In this document: positions 1 to 8,718 of the stretch, piece after piece
Position numbering within the stretch: position 1 is the stretch's first letter
Layout: the number at the start of each line of letters is the position of its first letter
NCBI RefSeq assembly: GCF_036924515.1
Contig: NZ_JAZHRR010000001.1
Span: forward strand, 6,791,001-6,855,000
Direction of reading: 5' to 3'
Origin: Bradyrhizobium sp. AZCC 1610
Lineage (GTDB): Bacteria > Pseudomonadota > Alphaproteobacteria > Rhizobiales > Xanthobacteraceae
Length of the DNA: 64,000 nt
Position numbers and translations under genes: made by a program
Notes under the pieces: model-generated
What the model saw: the letters and a program-made list of their open reading frames with translations, nothing else
Databases searched by the model: none
What the model was told of the DNA's origin: nothing

Positions 1-359
1 TGCTGGCTTCGCTGAATTCGATGCCTTACGGCGTCACCAAGAACGCGGCGGTGGCGCTCGCCGAGCATCTCGCCATTCAATATGGCGACCGCGGCATCCG
101 CGTCTCCGTGCTGTGCCCGCAATCGGTGCAAACAGGCATGACGACGCCCGGCCCCAGCGCGGCAAGGGTCGACGGCGTGCTGCAGCCGCCGGAAGTGGCG
201 CGCATGGTGATCGAAGCGATGGAGGAAGAGCGCTTCCTCATTTTATCGCACCCGCAGGTCGGCGAATACATGCTGCGCAAGGCTTCGAATCGCGACCGCT
301 GGCTCGCCGGCATGCGCCGGCTGCGCGACAAGATCTACGGCGCGCCACAATCAGCCTGA
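1..359 (+). CDS. SDR family oxidoreductase, 3' part
   Basis: The gene enters from outside the window and its frame is open from base 3. The visible product begins LASLNS then PYGVTK, which holds the YxxxK catalytic Tyr/Lys pair of classical short-chain dehydrogenases; the Ser just before it belongs to the same active site. The stretch after it (GIRVSVLCPQSVQT) is the usual strand beta-6 region that follows the active site. The N-terminal nucleotide-binding motif lies outside. Substrate unknown. The stop overlaps the end of the convergent racemase gene by 9 bases. Confidence 0.88.
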   Translation, partial: LASLNSMPYGVTKNAAVALAEHLAIQYGDRGIRVSVLCPQSVQTGMTTPGPSAARVDGVLQPPEVARMVIEAMEEERFLILSHPQVGEYMLRKASNRDRWLAGMRRLRDKIYGAPQSA

Positions 360-1085
360 GGGTTTCGGCGCGAACGGCTGCAGTATCCCGGTGTAGTTCT
401 TCGCGCCCGGCGAGGCATACGAACCGCGCCGCGACGTCATGAGCTTCAGGCCGGCCAGCGCCTCCGCCTGCTTCACCGCGGCCGCCACGCCGTCGACGAC
501 GGGCACGTCAAATTTCAGCGATAGTTTTTGTGCGAGATCGGCCATGCCCGCACAGCCCAGCACGATCGCCTCAGCGCCCTTCTCAAGCGCGCGGGAAATC
601 TCGGCCTCAAGCTTCGCTTCCGCACCCGAGCCGGGCTTGTCGAGATCGAGCACCGCGACGTCGCAGGCGGTGACCAGCACCCTCTCTGCAAAACCATAGC
701 GGCGTACCAGTTCCTCGAGCGGCACGACCGAGCGCGGCAGCGTGGTGACGACGGCAATGCGCTTTGCGATCTGGCCAGCCGTCACCAGCGCCGCCTCGCA
801 GATGCCGACCACCGGAAAACGCGCGGCGCTCCGGGCGGCGTCGAGCCCGGTGTCGTCGAAACAGGCGACGATCGCCGCATCGGCGTCCGGCGCATTCATG
901 AGCGCCTGGATCAGGCCGGGCACGGCGAACGCCTCGTCGTAATATCCCTCGATCGAGACGGGCCCCATCGACGACGTGACAGCTGAGATTTCGGTGTCGG
1001 GGCTGGCGACGGCGCGCGCGGCAGCGCCGATCGTTTCGGTCATCGAGGCGGTGGTGTTCGGATTGACGATCAGGATTTTTGTCAT
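351..1085 (-). CDS. Asp/Glu/hydantoin racemase family protein
   Basis: The 244-residue product starts MTKILIVNPNTT, the typical N-terminus of hydantoin racemases and related cofactor-independent Asp/Glu racemases. The two catalytic cysteines of the family are visible in VACFDDTG (about residue 75) and VLGCAGM (about residue 180). An upstream in-frame GTG/ATG would add nine residues that do not resemble the family. It could be a hydantoin racemase, an allantoin racemase or a maleate isomerase relative; the sequence alone does not decide. No hydantoinase gene is adjacent. Confidence 0.85.
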   Translation of the reverse strand: MTKILIVNPNTTASMTETIGAAARAVASPDTEISAVTSSMGPVSIEGYYDEAFAVPGLIQALMNAPDADAAIVACFDDTGLDAARSAARFPVVGICEAALVTAGQIAKRIAVVTTLPRSVVPLEELVRRYGFAERVLVTACDVAVLDLDKPGSGAEAKLEAEISRALEKGAEAIVLGCAGMADLAQKLSLKFDVPVVDGVAAAVKQAEALAGLKLMTSRRGSYASPGAKNYTGILQPFAPKPSG

Positions 1086-1130
1086 GGGCGCATCGTAGTG
1101 GGTATGCGGCACGGCGCAACTCTATCATCC

Positions 1131-1241
1131 GTCGTTCCTGCGAACGCAGGAACCCATAACCACAGGACATAGTTGTTTAGGCAAAGCGATTGCCACAATA
1201 ACCGCCGCGGCGTATGGGTCCCTGCTTTCGCCGGGACGACA
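1131..1241. repeat. Dispersed palindromic repeat, family 1
   Basis: Two inverted arms: GTCGTTCCTGCGAACGCAGG at the left and a near mirror ending CGGGACGAC at the right. Each arm can form its own small hairpin, and the inner parts read CCCATAACC and CGTATGGG. Near copies lie at 13062, at 19914/21417 (split by an IS) and at 55925. It lies between two minus-strand genes, so it may be transcribed as part of an untranslated spacer. Confidence 0.85.
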
Positions 1242-1250
1242 GCGGAGAGC

Positions 1251-1934
1251 TTAGCCAACGACGCCCTCAACCCACGCCGCAAACCCATTCAGCGCCTCGT
1301 TCATGACTTCGCGATCATTCCGCCCCGAGCTCTTCAGCACATGAAAGGAATGATCGGCGCCCTCAAGCAAATGCAGCGTCGCGCGCGATCCCAGGCTTTT
1401 GACGACAGGCTCGAGCAGACTCAGTTCAGCCAGCGCGTCACGCGTGCCCTGCAGGAACAGCATCGGGATTTTGACATCGGCGAGATGCTTGGCGCGATCG
1501 CTGGAAGGCTTTCCCGCCGGATGCAACGGAAAGCCGAGAAACGCCAGCCCTCGCACGCCGGGCAAGGGTGAAAGCGCCTGTGCCTGCGAGGTCATTCGCC
1601 CGCCGAACGATCGGCCGCCCGCGATCAGCGGCAGCGCGGGAAAGCGTCGACCGGCTTCGGCCACGGCGGCTCGGACCGCGGCGTGTGCAACCTTGGGCGC
1701 ATCGGGGCGCTTGCTGCCTTTTTCCATATAGGGAAATTGATAGCGCAGTGTCGCAATGCCGCGCTCGGCGAGGCCAGCCGCAACTGTCTCCATCGACGCA
1801 TGCGTCATACCCGCGCCGGCGCCGTGCGCGAACATGTAACACGCGCGCGCCTGCGGCGGCTGGATCAGCAAAGCGGAAACCTCCTCATCCGGGCCAACCT
1901 CAATTCGGAGCGATTGCGCGCTAACGGCTGTCAT
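1251..1934 (-). CDS. Alpha/beta-family hydrolase (dienelactone hydrolase-like)
   Basis: 227 residues of the small alpha/beta hydrolase group related to KANL3/Tex30 and COG3571. The nucleophile elbow is GGRSFGG (about residue 108), the acid is probably in QGTRDALAE and the histidine in EGADHSFHV. FAHGAGAGMTH near residue 35 forms the oxyanion region. No signal peptide, so cytosolic. The natural substrate is unknown. The start at 1934 gives the family's normal length. Confidence 0.85.
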   Translation of the reverse strand: MTAVSAQSLRIEVGPDEEVSALLIQPPQARACYMFAHGAGAGMTHASMETVAAGLAERGIATLRYQFPYMEKGSKRPDAPKVAHAAVRAAVAEAGRRFPALPLIAGGRSFGGRMTSQAQALSPLPGVRGLAFLGFPLHPAGKPSSDRAKHLADVKIPMLFLQGTRDALAELSLLEPVVKSLGSRATLHLLEGADHSFHVLKSSGRNDREVMNEALNGFAAWVEGVVG

Positions 1935-2106
1935 ATGATCCGACCAGTATTTATCTGCATGACCGGAACGTTATACTGGAAACGGCCCGGCGAAAGCCGA
2001 ACCTGCCGGGAACAAATCGAAGCGATTGCGACGATCTAGTGAGCGCAACAATCCCGGCCGGGGCCAAAAAAGCGGCCACGGCCGGGGTGTTCAATGCTCT
2101 TGAGCG

Positions 2107-2790
2107 TCATGCCGCCGAAAGGAAGTCGCGCTTCAGCCCCATCTGGTCGACGAACGGTCTTTCGTCCGCAAGCGCCCGCTGGAACGCGGCGGTTGCGGCG
2201 ATCTCGCGAAGATATTTGGCAAGCTTCGGATATCGGGCAGCGTCGATCTCGAAGCCCAGATATTGATAGACAATGAAGTTCGACACGATCGCGATGTCGG
2301 CCAGCGTCATGGCGTCGCCGACCAGAAATTTTCCTGTGATCTGCCTGTCGAGATAGTCAAGGATCTTTGGCTGCACGTTCATCAGAACATCATCCACCAC
2401 GGCCTTGTCGGTCGGGACATTACGGATGTTGGGTCCGACGACCGTCTGGACGAACAGCGGATGCACGACATGCCGGAAGATGGTGCCGCCGGCATAGGCG
2501 TCGAACCATAGCACGCGGGCATGATCCCTGATGTCTGCAGGGCAAATCGGCGGCGCGGGCTGCTTCCTGTCGAGGTAGAGGCAGATGGCAGTGGAATCCG
2601 CCAGCGTAAAGTCACCGTCCTGCATAACGGGGATCAATCCGGTCGGGCTGAGCGTGCTCCAGTCGGCCGGCGGGTTACCGGGGATGATCGGAATCACCAC
2701 CTCGAACCGGTAGTCGATCTTCTTCAGGATCGCGGCGACAATGGCCTTGCGGGTATGGACGGAAAGCGGAACGCCGTGGATCGTAAGCAT
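2107..2790 (-). CDS. Glutathione S-transferase family protein
   Basis: 227 residues with an N-terminal thioredoxin-like half (starts MLTIHGVPLSVHTRKA; the Ser/Thr near residue 10-13 is where GSH is normally activated; IPVMQDGDFTLADSTAI is the cis-Pro and GSH gamma-glutamyl-binding segment) and an all-helical C-terminal half (ITGKFLVGDAMTLADIAI, the N-capping box). The start at 2790 is preceded by AGGAG at good spacing; the longer frame up to 2859 lacks a site and family similarity. It lies 106 bases downstream of the MerR gene on the same strand and may be part of its regulon. Confidence 0.9.
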   Translation of the reverse strand: MLTIHGVPLSVHTRKAIVAAILKKIDYRFEVVIPIIPGNPPADWSTLSPTGLIPVMQDGDFTLADSTAICLYLDRKQPAPPICPADIRDHARVLWFDAYAGGTIFRHVVHPLFVQTVVGPNIRNVPTDKAVVDDVLMNVQPKILDYLDRQITGKFLVGDAMTLADIAIVSNFIVYQYLGFEIDAARYPKLAKYLREIAATAAFQRALADERPFVDQMGLKRDFLSAA

Positions 2791-2896
2791 GTTCACTCCT
2801 GCTGAGATTGGCTGCTGGCCGGATTTCGGCACAGCAGTTCTGGTGGCCGGAACGCGCACGCGCCCGGATTGGGTAGTTCAGGGAAACGAAAAGAAG

Positions 2897-3733
2897 CTAG
2901 GCGGCCGGCCTGATCGGGAACTGGATCTCCACCAGGGCGCCTTCAAAGCCGGGAGGCCCGGTAATGGGCTCCAGGAACACTTCGCGGCATGGCCCGGCAA
3001 TCCGGTAGTTGTTGGCTTCGATCCAGGTACCGACCGCGCCGAACGACGTGTGGCTTTCCATGTTGGTGCCCGGCCGGACGATGGTCGCCATCGTCTCGAC
3101 CGCCGGCAGTTCGCTGGCGCGCATCAGATAATCGCCGGTCAAACGGACGCCGGCATTGGACGGCCGGGTCAACGAGAAACCGATATCGAGATCGAGCCTG
3201 TCGTCGTCGTGATCGTTGTGCGCGACCACGACCAGTTTGTCGCGCAGCGCCGGCCTGATCTGCCGCGCACCGTCCTCGGCGACGAGGCGGACCATGCGGA
3301 CCACCTCGTCCATGTCGGCGCATGAACAATGCAACGACAGAAACGGTGTCGGTTCGACCGACTTGAGGATGACGTCGAAACCTTCGGTCCCGCCATGCCG
3401 GTCGATCTGGGCGATGCGGGATTCGATGTGCCGCAACCGTCGCTCTTCCTCGCGCAGCGAGCGCTCCACCTCCGCCCGCTTCAGCGTCAGCATGGCGCGC
3501 AATTCGGTTGGCGAGATCTCGTCCTTCAACAGCGGCCCGATCTGCTCCAGCGACAGGCCGAGCTCCTTCAGCGCGAGAATGCCGTTCAGCCGCGGCAATT
3601 GCCGGATGCTGTAGTAGCGATAGCCGGTCTGGGCATCGATATGGGCGGGCTGCAGCAATCCGAGCTGATCGTAGAACCGCAACTGCCGTGCCGAGACCTG
3701 CGCGATCTGGGCGAACTCTCCGATCCGGAACAT
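2897..3733 (-). CDS. MerR family transcriptional regulator
   Basis: 278 residues. The N-terminal winged helix reads MFRIGEFAQIAQVSARQLRFYD, then GYRYYSIRQLPRLNGI, classic MerR DNA-binding sequence, followed by a coiled-coil dimerisation helix (residues about 80-115). The C-terminal half resembles the GyrI-like/BltR-type effector-binding domain, which binds hydrophobic drugs or metabolites. It lies 38 bases after the hydrolase gene on the same strand, so co-transcription is likely, and the palindrome in that operon's promoter is a good candidate for its own operator. GGAGAG precedes the start. Confidence 0.9.
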   Translation of the reverse strand: MFRIGEFAQIAQVSARQLRFYDQLGLLQPAHIDAQTGYRYYSIRQLPRLNGILALKELGLSLEQIGPLLKDEISPTELRAMLTLKRAEVERSLREEERRLRHIESRIAQIDRHGGTEGFDVILKSVEPTPFLSLHCSCADMDEVVRMVRLVAEDGARQIRPALRDKLVVVAHNDHDDDRLDLDIGFSLTRPSNAGVRLTGDYLMRASELPAVETMATIVRPGTNMESHTSFGAVGTWIEANNYRIAGPCREVFLEPITGPPGFEGALVEIQFPIRPAA

Positions 3734-3771
3734 CAGAACTCTCCAATCCCGTTATGAGCCGGTAGCGGCGT

Positions 3772-4698
3772 TCAGCTTGCGATGAAGGCTTGCAGGTCGC
3801 GGGTCACCCGATCGCGCTCGGTGAGCACGATACCGTGCGAGGCATCAGGATATTCGATCAACCTCGCTTGGGCGATGCCTTCGGCGGTCGCCTTTCCGAT
3901 CGCAGACGGCACCGGAATGTCCGCGGTGCCGTGCAGCACGAGCGTCGGCACCTTGACTGCGGCGAGTTCGCGACGGAAGTCGGTTCTGGCAAAGGTATCG
4001 ACGCAGACGATCGTCGCTGCGACACTGGCCTGCATCGCCATCGCGAGCGTCGAATCGATCATCTCCTGTGTCACCGCATTGGTCGCCGGCCGCTTGGCGT
4101 CGAGAAACACATCGCTTAGCAAACCCGCCAGATACGTCTTGCGGTCGCCCTGCACGCCCTGCTTGATCCCGTCGAATATGGCGCCGTCAATCCCGATCGG
4201 ATTGTTCTCGGTCTTCAGCAGATAATGCGCGGCGGCGCCGACAAGGCCGGCCTTCGCGACATGGCCCCCGTTGTGCCGCGAGAAATACCGGACCACCTCC
4301 CCGCCACCCATCGAATAGCCGACGAGGGTAGCGTCACGCACGCCGGTCTGCTCGATCACATCAGCGAGATCGTCGGCAAAGGTATCGAAATCATAGCCGC
4401 TGGCCGGCTGATCCGAACGGCCGAACCCGCGGCGATCATAGGTGACGACGCGGAAGCCGGCGCTTGAAAGCCGCGCGGCCTGATAGTCCCAGATATCGGC
4501 GTTCAGCGGCCAGGCATGGGTCATCACGACGGCGCGGCCGGAGCCTCCGGTATCCTTCACAAAAAGTCCGACGCCATCCCGGGTGTTGAGCTTGAAGGTG
4601 CGGCCTTGGCCCTGAGCCACATGCGGCAAAGTGACAGCGGTGGAGGTGGCGGCAAGGGCGCCAAGGGAAAGATGAAGAAAGCTGCGTCGGGTGGTCAT
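3772..4698 (-). CDS. Exported alpha/beta hydrolase (non-haem chloroperoxidase-like)
   Basis: 308 residues. It starts with a twin-arginine signal (TTRRSFLHLSLGALAA, then a cleavage region before QGQGRTF), so export folded to the periplasm is likely. The hydrolase core has HAWPLN (oxyanion), YDRRGFGRSDQP, the nucleophile elbow GYSMGGG, an acid in LHGTADIPVP and a His in DASHGIV. This is the chloroperoxidase/arylesterase branch; such proteins are usually esterases and perhydrolases rather than true haloperoxidases. First gene of a probable operon with the MerR gene and possibly the GST gene. Confidence 0.88.
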   Translation of the reverse strand: MTTRRSFLHLSLGALAATSTAVTLPHVAQGQGRTFKLNTRDGVGLFVKDTGGSGRAVVMTHAWPLNADIWDYQAARLSSAGFRVVTYDRRGFGRSDQPASGYDFDTFADDLADVIEQTGVRDATLVGYSMGGGEVVRYFSRHNGGHVAKAGLVGAAAHYLLKTENNPIGIDGAIFDGIKQGVQGDRKTYLAGLLSDVFLDAKRPATNAVTQEMIDSTLAMAMQASVAATIVCVDTFARTDFRRELAAVKVPTLVLHGTADIPVPSAIGKATAEGIAQARLIEYPDASHGIVLTERDRVTRDLQAFIAS

Positions 4699-4726
4699 GG
4701 GCAGGCTCCTCTGTTTCGAGGAGCGC

Positions 4727-4758
4727 GTTATGCGGGTTTGACGCTACGTCAAAGTCAA
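4727..4758 (-). promoter_or_regulatory. Probable MerR-type promoter and operator of the hydrolase-merR operon
   Basis: On the minus strand TTGACT (4758-4753) and CATAAC (4732-4727) are separated by 20 bases. A perfect inverted repeat TTGAC-N5-GTCAA (4738-4752) fills the spacer. Over-long spacers of 19-20 bp with a palindrome between the boxes are the hallmark of MerR-activated promoters. The boxes were read by eye; the -10 matches the consensus at four of six positions. A further inverted repeat (4705-4724) covers the ribosome-binding site of the hydrolase. Confidence 0.6.
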
Positions 4759-5073
4759 GCGGCTTTTTCATACATGCCGGCGCCGCAAAACTGGCAAGCA
4801 ATTCTGGCAAAGTAATTCTGGCAAGCAATTCCTGGGCATATTTCACGGCGATGCCCCGAAATGGATCGATGGGATTTCCGGAGCGTCTTAAAATGCCGCG
4901 ACCGGCGCGAAATCATGCTCCAGGCTAACCTGCCGGATTTATGGACAGGCATATGATGCCACTATAAGCTGATACGATACTTGATCGCACGCCGAGGACG
5001 ATTCGTTTTCCGGCGCTTTTGATAGACAGACGAATATTGTGCGCTAGCAGCGCGGTTTTGAAGGGGGCAGGCC
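4759..5073. other. Intergenic region without recognised gene
   Basis: About 315 bases between the divergent hydrolase operon and the cytochrome gene. It is less GC-rich than its neighbours and presumably holds the cytochrome promoter. A short near-repeat (GCAATTCTGGCAAAGTAATTCTGGCAAGCAATTCCTGG, about 4797-4834, three partial copies of CAATTCTGGCAA) is visible. I see no convincing gene, RNA or terminator. Confidence 0.4.
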
Positions 5074-6915
5074 ATGCGTGGCAAGACGAAAATTGTGATC
5101 GCACTGGCGATCGTCGGCATCGGTTATGCCGCCTTCAAGGACGATATCGCCAAGCTCTGGCAGGATTTGCACGTCAAGATCGTGGAGCATCCGACGCCGA
5201 AGAAAACCGTCTGGCTCGACCAGGGCATAAGCAAGAACGATCTGAGCTGGTTCTATCACGCCGACCAGGGAACGCGGACCTTCGGCTTCCCCTATGAGTG
5301 GTTCATGGCGCTGGAGCAGCCGACGATTTCGTGGCTGCCGTTCACCAAGGTCGGTCTCTTCAGCGACACCGCCTATCTCGACCGCTATGGCTTCATCCCG
5401 GATACCATCATCCCCGGCAAGGAGACGCTTCCGATCGGGTTCGCGAAAGGCACCCCTATGCTCGACCCGACGGGCGCGGTATGGCGCAACCCGCGCACCA
5501 AAAAGGAGATGATCGGTGTCGGCCTGACCTGCGCGGCCTGCCACACCGGCAGCTTCACCTACAAGGACACCGCCGTCGTTATCGACGGCGGACCGGCGCT
5601 CACCAATCTCTTCGCGATGAAGCAGGGCATGGGCATCTCGCTCCTGCTGACGCGCTACTGGCCCGGCCGGTTCGACCGCTTCGCCGAGCGCATCCTGGGG
5701 CCGGACGCCACGCTCGACGACCGCGAAACGCTGAAGAACCAGCTCGAGCAGGTTCTCAATCAATACAAGCAGGTCAAGAATCTGGAAGAGCGCGTCGCCT
5801 CCCAAAGCATCCAGGAAGGTTACGGACGGCTAGACGCCCTCAACCGGATCGGCAACCAGGTGTTTTCAATCGACCTCAAGAAGCCGGAAAACTACGCCGG
5901 CTCGTCGGCGCCGGTACATTACCCGCGGATCTGGAACACGCCGTGGTTCGATTGGGTGCAGTATAACGGCTCCATCATGCAGCCGATGGTGCGTAACGCC
6001 GGCGAGTCGCTCGGCGTATCGGCGGAGCTCAATCTGACCGAGCCGTCGAAGGGACTGTATAAATCGAGCGTGGACGTGGATAAGCTGTTCAAGATGGAGC
6101 AGATGATCAAGGGTGACACGCAGCCGAACGCCAAGACTGGTTTTCCGGGCCTGAGATCTCCGAAATGGCCGGCCGATATTCTCCCGCCGTACGATCAGAA
6201 ACTGGCCGACAAGGGCGCCGAACTCTACAAGACCCATTGCCAGGAATGTCACCGCCCGCCCGTGACGAGCGAGGCGTTCTGGGACTTCAACAACAAGGAT
6301 TGGTGGACCAGGAACGAGGCCGGCGAGGCGATCCTCAAGGTCGAGAATGTTCCGATCTCGCATATCGGGACCGATCCCGCGCAGGCGGCAGACATGGCGA
6401 ACCGGACAGTCGCGCTTCCCGAAAATCTCGGAATCACGGACAACCGATTCGGATTCGCCCTCAAATACTTGGTCGAGAACACTGTCAATCTCATCTACAA
6501 AGAACACAACCCGCCGTTGACCGACAAGGAGCGGCGGCGCATGGACGGAAACATGCTCAACGAAGTTCGGGCGGATCTTGCCTACAAGGTCCGTCCGCTC
6601 AACGGCGTCTGGGCGACGCCGCCCTATCTGCACAACGGCTCGGTGCCGACCATCGACGATCTGCTTGGCGACCCGGAAAAAAGACCGGCGAAATTCTATC
6701 TCGGCAGCCGCGAATACGACCCCGTGAAGCTCGGCTACAAGACCGACCCGATCACCAACGGTTTCGAGTTCGACACCTCAATTCGTGGAAACTCGAACAG
6801 AGGCCACGAGTTCAGGAAGGACTACAACAAGAACAAGGAAATCAAGGGCGTGATCGGGCCGGAGCTATCGGCGGACGATCGAAAGGCGCTGATCGAATAC
6901 CTCAAGACGCTCTGA
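5074..6915 (+). CDS. RoxA-like dihaem c-type cytochrome
   Basis: 613 residues. A single N-terminal hydrophobic segment (KIVIALAIVGIGYAAF) acts as signal or anchor, placing the protein in the periplasm. Two haem c sites are visible: CAACH (about residue 150) and CQECH (about residue 391), each in a separate domain. Length and spacing fit the RoxA/RoxB rubber oxygenase group and its dihaem peroxidase-like relatives. Late motifs PLNGVWATPPYLHNGSVPT and LYDLL-like LLGDPEKRP are shared with MauG/CcpA-type cytochromes. Whether it is an oxygenase or a peroxidase cannot be read here. AAGGGGGC precedes the start. Confidence 0.88.
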   Translation: MRGKTKIVIALAIVGIGYAAFKDDIAKLWQDLHVKIVEHPTPKKTVWLDQGISKNDLSWFYHADQGTRTFGFPYEWFMALEQPTISWLPFTKVGLFSDTAYLDRYGFIPDTIIPGKETLPIGFAKGTPMLDPTGAVWRNPRTKKEMIGVGLTCAACHTGSFTYKDTAVVIDGGPALTNLFAMKQGMGISLLLTRYWPGRFDRFAERILGPDATLDDRETLKNQLEQVLNQYKQVKNLEERVASQSIQEGYGRLDALNRIGNQVFSIDLKKPENYAGSSAPVHYPRIWNTPWFDWVQYNGSIMQPMVRNAGESLGVSAELNLTEPSKGLYKSSVDVDKLFKMEQMIKGDTQPNAKTGFPGLRSPKWPADILPPYDQKLADKGAELYKTHCQECHRPPVTSEAFWDFNNKDWWTRNEAGEAILKVENVPISHIGTDPAQAADMANRTVALPENLGITDNRFGFALKYLVENTVNLIYKEHNPPLTDKERRRMDGNMLNEVRADLAYKVRPLNGVWATPPYLHNGSVPTIDDLLGDPEKRPAKFYLGSREYDPVKLGYKTDPITNGFEFDTSIRGNSNRGHEFRKDYNKNKEIKGVIGPELSADDRKALIEYLKTL

Positions 6916-6992
6916 GGTCATTTGCGCGCACGCCGCCACGGCCGGCTCCCGCCCGGGCCGCCGGCTTCCGCGTCGCAGACGGACCAGGCGCC

Positions 6993-7235
6993 TTACCGGC
7001 TGGCAATCAGCCGCAAATGCGGCTTGATCGTCTCTTCCAGTTCGACCTTGAGCTGGTGCACGCGCGGATCGCCCGAGCGCGCCGCGCACACCGAATATTG
7101 GTTGACCGAGCGCGCCAACGCGTGACGTTCGTCAGGCGTCCGCGTCACGTCCGGGCTGGACAGCCTCAGCACCATCCCGCCGAGTTGCACCAGCATTTCG
7201 TCGAGCGCCCGATCCACTCCGGCAATTTGATCCAT
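6993..7235 (-). CDS. Small conserved-looking hypothetical protein
   Basis: 80 residues (MDQIAGVDRALDEMLVQLGG...), amphipathic helical and charged, with no signal or membrane segment. GAGGGAG lies well placed before the ATG. It is convergent with the cytochrome gene. I do not recognise a family. The ribosome-binding site and sensible composition support a real gene, but codon bias in this GC-rich DNA makes short frames unreliable. Confidence 0.5.
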   Translation of the reverse strand: MDQIAGVDRALDEMLVQLGGMVLRLSSPDVTRTPDERHALARSVNQYSVCAARSGDPRVHQLKVELEETIKPHLRLIASR

Positions 7236-7475
7236 CGCACCACTCCCTCTCGAAGGAGTAATGAGCAGCGTGCCCGCCCGTTCCCCGCGCGCGCCCGTTT
7301 ACGGATAACGAGAAGTAAACGGAGAACGATTCCATCGACGCGCGGCCCACGCATCTGCTTGCAGGACTCATTATCAATAGAAGGAAATCGGCCAGTCTAC
7401 CCGGCGGAACGCCGCGATTGCAGCGACCGTGCCCGTTACCTATGCTGCCGCCTTGTTCCGCAACCAGGCGCCCGC

Positions 7476-8438
7476 ATGATTCCACCGCTCGATCCCGTCG
7501 TCGCCGAGATCATTCCGCTGCTGCCGCTGCGCGATCCCGCGACGATGACGCCGCAGAGCGCACGCGAGGCGCTGCGTGCGCTGGCGGCCTCGCGCGCAGC
7601 GGTTCCGCCGCCGCCGGTGATGAGCGCGGAGGACATCAAGGTGAAAGGCGCGGCCGGGTTCCTCAGCGCGCGGGCCTATCGGAACTCGAACGACAAATCG
7701 CCGACGGTGGTGTTCTTCCACGGCGGCGGCTGGGTCGCCGGCGATCTTGACACTCATGACCGCCAGGCGCGCTGGCTTGCGATCGAGACCGGCGCGGTCG
7801 TCGTCTCCGTCGATTATCGCCGCCCGCCCGAGGTGCGGTTTCCCGGCGCGTTCGAGGATGCCTTCACAGCCACCAAGGACGTCATCGCCCGCATCGCCGA
7901 ATTCGGCGGCGACGAGAGGCGCGTCGGCGTGTCCGGTGACAGCGCCGGCGGCAATCTCGCAGCCACCACCGCGATTGCCTGCCGCGACGCCGGCATAGGA
8001 CTGGCAGCGCAGCTGCTGGTCTATCCCGTCACCGACGTCGCCGGAAATTTCGCGGATGCAAAGGAGAACGCACGCTTTCCCTCGCGCGCAGAGAACGCGG
8101 AAGGCTATTTCCTCACCCGCGCCACCATGGAATGGTTTTGCGGCCATTACCTCGCCGACAAAACCCATGGCACGGACTGGCGCGTATCGCCGCTGCGCGC
8201 CGAAAACCTCGCCGGTGTAGCACCTGCCATCGTCGCGACCGCCTGGTTCGATCCGCTCCGCGACGAGGGCAAAGCCTACGCCGACGCGCTATGGGCTGCC
8301 GGCGTGCCGACCAAATATTATGACGGCCTCGGCCTGATCCACGGCTATTTCGGCCTCGGCGAGGCGTCGGAAACTGCGAAGCGCGAAGCGCAACGCGCGC
8401 GGTCGGATTTCAAGGCGCTGCTGGACAAGGGCGCGTAG
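7476..8438 (+). CDS. HSL-family alpha/beta hydrolase (esterase/lipase)
   Basis: 320 residues of the hormone-sensitive-lipase (bacterial type IV) esterase family. HGGGW (about residue 85) forms the oxyanion hole, GDSAGGN (about residue 155) holds the nucleophilic Ser, FDPLRDEG carries the Asp and GLIHGYFGL the His. The frame is open far upstream into the cytochrome gene, but the ATG at 7476 gives the family's usual length and N-terminus (MIPPLDPVVAEI). No signal peptide. Substrate unknown, probably short-chain esters. Confidence 0.92.
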   Translation: MIPPLDPVVAEIIPLLPLRDPATMTPQSAREALRALAASRAAVPPPPVMSAEDIKVKGAAGFLSARAYRNSNDKSPTVVFFHGGGWVAGDLDTHDRQARWLAIETGAVVVSVDYRRPPEVRFPGAFEDAFTATKDVIARIAEFGGDERRVGVSGDSAGGNLAATTAIACRDAGIGLAAQLLVYPVTDVAGNFADAKENARFPSRAENAEGYFLTRATMEWFCGHYLADKTHGTDWRVSPLRAENLAGVAPAIVATAWFDPLRDEGKAYADALWAAGVPTKYYDGLGLIHGYFGLGEASETAKREAQRARSDFKALLDKGA

Positions 8439-8493
8439 CGAGCCGTTGCACCATTCGGTCGAACGACAGACCGCGTGGTTGACCCGAACATGC

Positions 8494-8570
8494 TGGCGAT
8501 CCCGGGAAGACTCGAACTTCCGACCTACGGTTTAGGAAACCGTCGCTCTATCCGGCTGAGCTACGGGACC
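8494..8570 (-). tRNA. tRNA-Arg (anticodon CCT)
   Basis: On the minus strand the sequence folds into a full cloverleaf: acceptor GGTCCCG with CGGGATC (one G-T pair), D arm with GCTCAGCCGGATAGAGC, anticodon stem ACGGT/ACCGT with loop TTCCTAA (anticodon CCT), and T arm GGAAG-TTCGAGT-CTTCC. The discriminator is G and CCA is encoded. It reads AGG codons. I see no integrase or att-like duplication next to it. Confidence 0.96.
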
Positions 8571-8718
8571 GCGAACCCGCTTGCGTAAGCAGGTGCTTGG
8601 CCGCTTCATAGCAAAGCAAGCGTGGCATCGCCAGCCCTCCGACACGGCCGATCTGGCCCGCACCGGAAGGCGCCGGTTCCGGGCCGGAGATACCGGGACA
8701 GTCGGCCGGTCCGCAGCC

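Noticed and set aside
6165..7475. Upstream extension of the HSL esterase frame into the cytochrome gene
   Set aside because: The frame is open by chance over the 3' part of the cytochrome gene; the ATG at 7476 gives the normal family length.
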